DNA from: Symbiotaphrina buchneri
Taxonomy: Eukaryota; Ascomycota; Symbiotaphrinales; Symbiotaphrinaceae
Assembly: GCA_001599915.1 (NCBI GenBank)
Contig: BCIG01000017.1
Coordinates: forward strand, 310,001-374,000
Length of the DNA: 64,000 bases
Reading direction: 5' to 3'
A program made the position numbers and the translations under genes. The notes below the pieces were generated by a model. The model saw only the letters and a list, made by a program, of their open reading frames with translations, made no database searches and was not told where the DNA came from. Below are positions 56,607-64,000 of this stretch, one piece after another. Within the stretch, counting starts at the first letter, position 1, and each line of letters opens with the position of its first letter.

Positions 56607-57546
56607 CCACTCAATCTGAAGTCATTCGCTTGAAGCCCTTGTGGCATTTCATAAGATACGTAATCGATCATCTTTTGGCGCCAGATGAACTCATGAGGGA
56701 CACTGCGCGCTTGCAAAACGGGGAATATGCTCAAAAAGTGTTCAAAGGATTGTTACAGTCGATTCGGCATTGCAACAAGGCTTGGCGTTATCAATGACCT
56801 TATATGAGTTCTCCAATGTGGGTTGCTATGAGGGACACGGAACAAAAAGTAAATCTTAGTTATGCACACTTATACTTTCCTTGGGAGCAGCTGGGCTGGA
56901 TAACGGAAAACAAAAAGGGAAAGGGGTCCGCTATAGAGGCTGCATATCGCAGCGTATTAGAATCAAGAGATCATTATCGTCTTATCTCACCATTACCCTG
57001 AAGCATCAAAAAGCGATAGATAAGAGCTCGCGGCAACTGGCTTGGTCAAGGCGGTGCCGGCAAGGAGCAGCTGATGAGTGATCGCAAGTAGATCGAGGAA
57101 GAAATCGGAGCCACGGGTCTGCATCACCAATTAGGAGTCGGTATAGCTGCAGAAGAGGGACTGGTCATGCAGATATCCGACAGCACCGCAAGCCAGTTGT
57201 GTCGTCGAAAGTTGCGCCCTTGAAGGCTTTGATATAGGCCAACAACAAGACCTGCCTGTAATGCAGTCATGACCCTGGCATGACTTGCATCTATTTCCGA
57301 CTGCGTTTCTTGGTCTATTGGACTGCTAGTGATCTCCATTGAGCGTTGCCCGGATGGTCAACCTGTCAGGCCGAGCTGCACGCAATGTATGTGTGTGTCT
57401 ATATACGGAGGACATGCTGTAACGATCATCATCAAACATCATCGACTCATTTGTCTCATACACTCATCAAAAGACCCCTAGGATCTCTCCAACAACCTCC
57501 GTGGACTCTTCCGGAGGCGGAGCACCAGCGGAAAAAGCAGAAGGCC
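56607..57546. other. Convergent spacer
   Basis: 940 bp between two convergent genes. It holds both 3' UTRs; no gene, RNA or repeat recognised. Confidence 0.55.
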
Positions 57547-59856
57547 CTATATGTTCATCCTCGCAGCGATAGCGATGATGTCCCATCGCCATCCATCACC
57601 TCGATCATCCTCGCCCATGGCCGGAAGGGTCCATCGCTCTACCTTCTTTCTCCACCGCTCCTCTTCGTCCCGCTGCCGTCTGATGAATTCTGGACCCACG
57701 TCGAACTCTTCGCCCACCAACCACTCGTCCGCTATGCTGCCGCCCGTGCTTGCTCCTGCACTGGCCCCTCCCCCGGCCGTCCCTCGTCGAGATGAGGAAT
57801 CTTCTAGGTCATCGAGTCCGGCAAATGGGTCCTCTTCGTCCCCGACAGTACTGGGGCTCATGGAATCACCTCCGCCGCGACCCTGCGGCCCCATCTTCAA
57901 CCAACACATGCGCTGTGGGTCGAACACCATCTCACCCACCACCTGCACTCCCTGCTTAGAGCTGATGTTTGTGATGAGAGCAGGGGGATTGGGGCGAGGT
58001 GAGACAGGCGCAGCCTCGAAGGAGACAAGGGCATTCTCATTTCCCTCCCAGCGGAATGTCACAGGGTTATACCGCATCCCTTTTACAGCTGCATTCACGG
58101 TGAGCAAAATCACAGTAGGCGGGAAAAGTTACATACATGTCTCTTGCGTCCCGGGACTATCCGGTTTGATTAATTGCGGTTTCTGGGGCCCGGCAGCTCG
58201 CTTCTTTGAATTCGGGCCAGCCCTGCCCGTAGCGGTAGTATCCCGGGAGTTGCTCTGCGTCTTGTTGTTCAAGCTTGCGGGTCCAAGAGGCCCAGAATGT
58301 GGAACCATCTTATTCTCTCGCGCTAATCGTCCCTGCTCCCGAGCAATGCGACTGGCAGCCGTATCGCGTGCGAACCTTGGCAGCTGGTCCTGCGGCTTCG
58401 TTGGACTTGCCGGCCAAGGTACTGGCGTTGTCGTTCCCCGCTGATCTGTAGTCTGACCCAGCTTGCTCCGCAGGGCTTTCGGAGCTCCTCTGCCAACAGG
58501 TTGTTTGACGTACTTGCTCTCTATATTGGCCGAGGTAGGTAAGTCGGCGAAAGCTTCCAATTCGCTGCCCGTGCCATAAGCACGATTCCTCGTAGGCTTG
58601 GCCAAGGTCTTTTTGTTCGCGGCTTCCCGTGTCAAGTGTTCTGGTGCACGCCCACGCGTCGTAGGGGTAAACGGTCGACTATGTGTTAAGCGTGACTGGG
58701 GACGCAGGGTCCCCTGGTCGTTGGATGGTTCGGGATCATGACGACGGAAATGACGGGACGTCTTTGTGGTGATGTGATGGGAGTTTGACCCCGCAGTCCC
58801 AGCAGGTAGGAAAGGCGCAGGGCGGCGAAATTGGCCCCCGAGACTTGATTCTGCACCTGAGCGCTCCACGGGAGTTTTCGGCCGATTGGGAAAAGGTGCG
58901 CGGCCTCCCCCGTCAGCACGTGATGGCACACGGCCGTATCTAGGTGGTGGTCTAGCTGGAGACTGTTGGACGCGCATTGCTGGAAGTGAACGTTTTGCGT
59001 TCAGAAGCTGTGCGCTGGTCGTGCTTGGCTCAAGTCTGAGATGTCGTGCGGAGGTCTCAAAGTTCACATCCCTCCTAGTAGGGGTGGCTGGAATGCTGGC
59101 TTGCGAATACGTCGGGCTCCCCGGAACCTGCACGCTAGATAGAGATGAATGAGGTGAGTGTCTTGACGGCGATCGAATTCTACGTGTCCTAGGTGTGGCG
59201 CGGTCCTCAGAGACTGGTTCTAATTGAGTTCCCAAACGGCCTCTTCTATCGACGGGACGCGGTATCCGAGTTGAGGACCGATCCTTATGAGTAAGAGTAA
59301 GTGCCATGCGCCGAGCCGGGCTGGTCGCGCTTGAGGATTCGTGCTTGATGTTTTTATTCAGGGTGAGCTTATTCGAGTCGAAGACATCGCCATCTCCAAT
59401 ATCAATTCCGGCGAAGAAGTCTTCATTGAGCTGGTCGTCATGAGGAGCTGCGTCCTTGAAGACCTGCTTCTCGCTGGAGTGGTAGGTGGAATCCGGTGAA
59501 AGAATCTGCTGCCGTTTTCTCAAGACATCCCCAAAATCAATGGCTTCTGGAAGCTCCAGGTCATCGAACCCTTCTTCATTGTCATCGGGATCGGCCAGTG
59601 CAACCTTGGACGTCTCGTTCTTCACAATCCTGTTAATGGAAGACCCTAGAGAAGGCGGGTTACTCCGAGTTGTGTCTGGCGTGAGATCGTCAAAGCCAAA
59701 ATTGTCTTCGTCTGCCCTGGAGTTCCAGTCTATATCGGAGCCAGAAAGGCGACTGTCGATCGAGGCGCGATTGGTAGTTAACGTGGTCGAGATGGATGGA
59801 GTACGAAAGTCGAGGTCATCCCCCTGAATATCCTCATCATCGTCCCAACATTCCAT
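57547..59856 (-). CDS. byr4: Cytokinesis regulator BYR4/BFA1 (septation GAP subunit)
   Basis: Scaffold half of the two-component GAP (Byr4-Cdc16) that keeps the Spg1 GTPase of the septation initiation network off at spindle pole bodies. Exons 58137-59856 and 57547-58088 give 2262 nt and 753 aa. The start MECWDDDEDIQGDDLDF resembles the acidic N-terminus of the family; an acidic GFDDLELPEAIDFGDVLRKR follows. The central 400 residues are basic, Pro/Ser/Arg-rich and disordered. The diagnostic C-terminal repeats follow the intron: GMRYNPVTFRWEGNENAL and EMVFDPQRMCWLKM, then EEFDVGPEFIRRQRDEEERW. The start at 59856 is chosen over the longer open frame because the conserved acidic box begins there. 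Divergent from XRCC4. Confidence 0.9.
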
Positions 59857-60475
59857 AACTGCGGCGCCCTTTCCGATGACTGAGAGGGGGCGCACAAAGG
59901 GAAATAGCTGGTTGAAGTGACACAAATATGTGAGGGTTGGCCGGTGTGGTCGAGGGCGGTGAGGTATGAAGCGCAGAGAGAGAGACGAAGAGAGAGACGA
60001 CAAGGCACAGTGGATCCGCAGGTCGCGGCCGGTTCCAATTGCTACCAGGTGGAACTCATAAAATGCGTGGCAGCGGCACCATTGATTGCTCCTTGTCCTC
60101 CTGTGAAGATGGTTCTGAGGACCGACGAGTCCGACTCTGAAGTTTGAAGGGTGCGAGGGTGGTTGGGGTTGTAGCCAAGCCTGAGCGTAAGGTACGGTAC
60201 CTTACGGAGTACCTTACTTCAGGTACCAGCTAGTAAACTCTCGCATTATCGCTCGCTAAGGTACCTAAGATAAGATCTTCCCCAGCTTTGTACCTCCTAT
60301 TATTCCTACAGCTCTCTCTCGAGCTCGACAGCTACCTCCGCGTACAAATCAGGTATGCACCTTAAACAAACCCCGACGTCACGACTCTTTAAAGATGCCC
60401 CGGCGGTCCTTCTGCTTTGACGACGCCTGATCGACGCTGTTGTCCTTCCCCTCATTCTTCTCTATAGTTTCCAGC
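59857..60475. promoter_or_regulatory. Divergent promoter BYR4 / XRCC4
   Basis: 619 bp between divergent start codons. It includes a GGTACGGTACCTTACGGAGTACC stretch's core words near 60190-60215 (TACGGAGTA at 60203-60211). No ACGCGT box is seen. Confidence 0.5.
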
Positions 60476-61804
60476 ATGACTTCCCAGCGTGTCCTTCGCG
60501 TGTCCAGGACAGATGCATCCGACCGCTTCGTCCTCCTCCACGTCCGCTCCAACGGTCCTGCCCCGCTGGATCTGGAAATCGAAGGGAGCGAGGGCGAGGC
60601 ACCCTATTCCTGCATCGGTATAGCGATTGCACCCCGGCATGCACTCAGTTGCTGACGATCTCTTAGTGAACCATCGCGCCGTCCAGAAATATCGAGCTCA
60701 CAATTACCAAGGGTCTGCGGAAGAATGGGAAAGCCTACTCACATATTCGCTATTGCAGGACGAGACGGCAGCAGACGCGGCGCTGATAGACTCTCTAGAG
60801 CTCGTAGCTGCCGTCACGAGAGAAGAAAGTATTGAGGTTATTTTGCGAAGGAATATCGGAGGCATCACGGTACATTTCTCCGTGTGACCCTCCTTAATGT
60901 TGAGCTGTTCTGACAGGGATGCCAGCAAAGGCTAGGAGTCGTAGTTCTCGACCATAATGGGAAATTGGCACTTGACATCTTCGGCTGGACGAATACTGCG
61001 GTTGCATCGGCAGAAGAAGCACGAGGCCGGTTGGCTGAATTGAACAGGGAACTTGGCTCGCAGAAAGAGGTGGTCAAGCAGCTCAATGCACAGTTGCAGG
61101 ACCTGATCTCGGCCAAGACTCTACATGAAACTGCGTTACTGGAGAAATTCCGGGAGTTGCTCAATTCCAAAAAGCTGAAAATTCGTGATCAACAACGGTT
61201 GTTAGCTGGGGCGAAAGTGGATTCAGACAAAGGCAAGGTGGCCCCTGATTGACTCCGTGTAAATAGCCACCACTGATGCTTTGTAACAGCCACAGCGATC
61301 CAAAGGGCTAGAGCCGGTGGCCGTACACACAGGCCGGCAGCCTCAAGAAAGGGAAAGCGTAAAGTGACCGATGGCGATGAGGCCGCGGAGGACGCGCGGT
61401 TCGAGCAGACTGAGACGGATGATCCGGAAAGGGTGAGGGAGGAGGAAAGAGAGGATGATGAGGAGAGAAGAGAAGAGACGCCTGATAAGTCGGACCTGGA
61501 CGAGACTGAGGATGAGCTAGACTCGGAGAGTCTCGACGGTGACTCAGCACTGAAAAGTCACCACGCCGGTGTTGGGAAGAAGGGCAGGACTTTGGACCCC
61601 TCTCCACCCAGGGAAGCTGGATCTGGAGGAACGCAAGCGAGCCCACCGCCTAGGAGGACTCTTCCGTTCTCTAGAAGTGCCGATGCAAGGGCAGTCTCGC
61701 CGAGCGCGACGTCGACACGGCCTGGCAACGATGAGAAGGAAGCACCAGATAGAGATGAAGAGGAAGACGACACAGCAGGAGAGACGGACGACGACGAATT
61801 GTGA
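60476..61804 (+). CDS. xrcc4: XRCC4 homologue (non-homologous end joining)
   Basis: Partner of DNA ligase IV in end joining (Lif1 in yeast). Exons 60476-60617, 60667-60869, 60917-61232 and 61290-61804 give 1176 nt and 391 aa. The globular head occupies residues 1-135 (RVLRVSRTDASDRFVLLHV; QKYRAHNYQGSAEEWESLL; IEVILRRNIGG; QRLGVVVLDHNGKLALDIFG). A dimerising coiled coil covers about 140-220 (AEEARGRLAELNRELGSQKE; ETALLEKFRELLNSKKLKIR). A basic patch SRKGKRKVTD and a very acidic C-terminus follow (EEEREDDEERREE; ending ETDDDEL). Intron 3 must use a GC donor (ACAAAG/GCAAGG): the nearby GT donor would truncate the protein after the coiled coil, whereas the GC site keeps the 172-codon last exon in phase. 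Confidence 0.88.
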
Positions 61805-62927
61805 TCTGGCGGCAATAAGCAATGGTTCAGTGGGATTGGACCTCTTTAAGAGTGAATATGGAGAACCCTTAGGTCGATGCATCCCCGTCCTGCGAAGTCA
61901 TTGTAGTTAGCAATGACCTCGTTGTATGGTGTAATATCATTCGAAAATAGGTTCCCAGATTCTGATCCACCAAGTACATTGATACTGTCCATTTACTGTC
62001 CTGTGCATTGTTCACTCGGGGTTACAGTCGTACAAGATTTCTGACGTTCAGGGTTCACAAATCTATGGAGATGGTATTTACTATCTACGGTATCTATCAC
62101 GGGGCTGAAGTTGTTATCGATACGTTAGGTACCTCATTCTTGTACGCTCGTACCTTACTGACCTTAGGTACCTACCTAGCGAGGTACGTGTACCTTACCA
62201 GGTACCTTAGATAAAGGTGTTAGCTGCGAAGTAACAAACAACTATTATTAATACCCATGGCTTGCCAAATTCTGATTGGTCTGCTGCTTCTGTGTTCTGT
62301 CCCTTTATTGCTAGCCGCCAATCAAACATGCCACTGACCTCTGACCTTTGTAAGGTACGTACCCCGTCTTAAGTCGGTCTCCCACTGTCCGTCCCCTCGG
62401 TCACTCTTCTATTTCGTAAGCTTTGGATGCTCTCTGTGTTCCGCTGCGACGCTGCGTCGTCCGCGTCTTGTCGACGTCGACGCTCTTATTATTATTCTCC
62501 ATTCTCCTCTGATACCATTCCGACGCATCAGACGGAGAACCGCCGAGTCCTCATGTAGCTCCTTTAAGCGCCTTTGTGTTTTTGCGCAAGGACAATACTG
62601 CGACAGTCAGCCCGCCCCGCTTCTGTGTGTCTCACCTTTGGTGTTGTCTCTCTCCCAGACCATCGTCGTTCATGCTAGGACCACTGTGGTAGGCACAGCC
62701 ATAGGAACATTCTGTTCCATTCAATCCCTCCTGGGTCCGTTGCCGATTTCCCTCTCGGATCGGGTGATGGTTGCGATTGCCCTTGGTGGAGATTGACGTC
62801 CTGGGAAAGATTGTATGGTCCCCCAGGTCTTCTCCGCCAACAAGGAGCGTACGCATCTATGGTGTCAATCTTGTTAATATCTCCTGCCAGAATTCACTGT
62901 TGTCCAATGCCCTGACAACTGGAAGCC
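61805..62927. promoter_or_regulatory. Intergenic upstream of the last gene
   Basis: 1123 bp. AGGTACCT and TACCTTA words cluster at 62125-62215. The distal part (62370-62900) is pyrimidine-rich and probably 5' leader of the next gene. No other gene supported. Confidence 0.5.
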
Positions 62928-64000
62928 ATGTCCAGCAATACACCTGCCATCTCAGATACAGATCACATTGATAGCCTTGATGAGCGCCTGGGCATACTTA
63001 ATGAAACAACACTTCCTAGAACACCTTATCTACTGAGCATTCCCTCGGAGCGCCCGTACCGCGTCCGCGGACATCAGCAGAATAGCCTCGGCAATCGATC
63101 GCCGTTCGGACCGGACGAGGAGGGTCTGCAGTACATGAGTTTCCTTTCGCGCGACTGGGGGGACGGAATACTGCTAGCAAAAGGTGACTGGGACAGTGCC
63201 AGCGGAACTATGGCGAACGGACCGGGGAAGCTAGATACGGTAGGGAATGGGTCAAATACTCCTTTCCAGGCGGCACACAAGAAGAAAATCAGTCTGAGCG
63301 CCTACAAGAACAAGCCCAAGGGAACCCAGACAGCTGTGGGTCTGCCCGAGCCAAGTCGTCTGCTCTGTACAACAGCAGAGGAAGGTGGCCGAGACGACGG
63401 TGCAGCATATGATGACAGTCAACAGCAACTTGGCCGGTCACCTTCGACAAGCGACAAGAGGTAAGTGATGATCGAGAGGAACATCTGCGTTCCTTGGCTC
63501 CCGATTCCCACGGGAGCTGGACACTAACGTGGCTGAATATTGCCAGACCTGTGGATGCATCGCCGGGCTCAGGACTACACTCATCTCCAGTGAAGAAGCC
63601 CCGGTTATCCTCACCCGAGGAGAGACTTGATGATAAGGTGCCTCCGAAGGCCGCGCCACCGCATGGACTTCCTCCGCTACTCTCGCCTACGTTGCCACCA
63701 AGCATAGAACGAGAATTGGCGAGGCTGGAGAATATACACCCCTTGACAGCCAAGATAGGCCATGAAAGGCAGAACTCCTCATGTTCAAGTTCTTCTGGAG
63801 CTGAGGGCAAACCCGACATATCTCACACAGTCTCGCGGGGCCAGAACACTGGAGGAATGATTCCGGCGAACTCCAAGGCGGAAAATCGTCGTATGACAAA
63901 CCCATCTCATAGAGACCACGGAAGACGGCTAGAAGGCTCCCAGCTTGATGGTAGTTCTGAGTCCAAGACCGGTGTCCAGGCAAAGCATATACCTCCCACT
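62928..64000 (+). CDS. Unrecognised conserved-looking protein, 5' part (runs off the window)
   Basis: Exon 1 62928-63460 and exon 2 from 63547 to the window edge, joined in phase (AG/A = Arg); about 328 residues visible. The N-terminus is acidic and polar (SSNTPAISDTDHIDSLDERL). A short basic box HKKKISLSAYKNKPKG lies near residue 120. After the intron a Pro-rich block HGLPPLLSPTLPPSIERELA precedes Ser/Gly-rich sequence. The combination of a basic box followed by an LPPLLSPTLP-type block looks like a conserved pair of short motifs in a disordered nuclear regulator, but I cannot name the family, and no folded domain is visible before the edge. Confidence 0.7.

Noticed and set aside
57551-58444. 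297-codon plus-strand frame over the BYR4 3' half
   Set aside because: Antisense to diagnostic BYR4 repeats; composition follows the Ser/Arg-rich complement.
1-64000. tRNA, rRNA, CRISPR or riboswitch features
   Set aside because: I looked for B-box-like GGTTCGAAT words, rRNA cores and regularly spaced repeats and found none I could support; a covariance-model scan would be decisive.
1-64000. Secondary-metabolite or defence gene cluster
   Set aside because: No polyketide synthase, NRPS, P450, NLR or heterokaryon-incompatibility domain appears; the genes are conserved housekeeping functions.

Overview
This window is nuclear DNA of a filamentous ascomycete. I infer a member of the Eurotiomycetes (Eurotiales/Onygenales side) from protein resemblance, but the genus cannot be fixed from sequence alone. 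The genes are densely packed and lie on both strands. They carry short spliceosomal introns, mostly about 45-90 nt, with GT-AG ends and two GC-AG exceptions. Nothing bacterial (operons, Shine-Dalgarno sites, CRISPR) is present.

Layout. Positions 1-4323 are an AT-rich repeat block. It holds three related copies of a non-autonomous hAT-like element (two direct, one inverted; one copy has a perfect 8-bp target duplication). A 406-bp solo LTR is nested in the second copy. A separate 476-bp MITE has 36-bp terminal inverted repeats and a 9-bp duplication. From 4.6 kb onward the window is ordinary gene-rich euchromatin, in order: QCR2 (-), Pol III subunit RPC82 (+), a WD40/DWD-box protein that may be a DIM-9/Raf1-like CUL4 receptor (-), an AT-rich island at about 12.5-12.95 kb, peroxisomal ATP carrier ANT1 (-), mitochondrial citrate carrier YHM2 (-), mitochondrial citrate synthase (-), NRD1/SEB1-type CID-RRM protein (+), a DCAF4-like WD40 protein (+), ORC5 (-), PUF4-type Pumilio protein (-), Pol III subunit RPC2 (+), KDEL receptor ERD2 (+), an RS-rich protein (-), U2 snRNP subunit SF3B2/CUS1 (-), SLY41-type transporter (+), complex I 75/78-kDa subunit (+), a host protein with an integrase-type zinc-binding module (+), BYR4 (-), XRCC4 (+), and the 5' part of an unrecognised nuclear-looking protein running off the right edge (+).

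Gene models were built by hand. I required reading-phase continuity across every junction, and the lengths close on whole codons in every complete model. Functional themes recur: energy metabolism (QCR2, YHM2, citrate synthase, complex I), RNA synthesis and processing (RPC82, RPC2, NRD1, PUF4, SF3B2, RS protein) and DNA maintenance or cell cycle (ORC5, XRCC4, BYR4). I see no secondary-metabolite cluster, defence island or transferred block.

The most interesting signals are regulatory and structural. Three perfect ACGCGT (MCB) boxes lie within 36 bp upstream of ORC5. A short palindromic intergenic motif family (TAAGGTACCTTA-like) and a TACGGAGTA motif are strongly enriched between genes. Two introns are hidden because their length is a multiple of three. 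Two genes use GC donors. The WD40 protein carries a SUMO-interaction-like N-terminus and two WDxR boxes.
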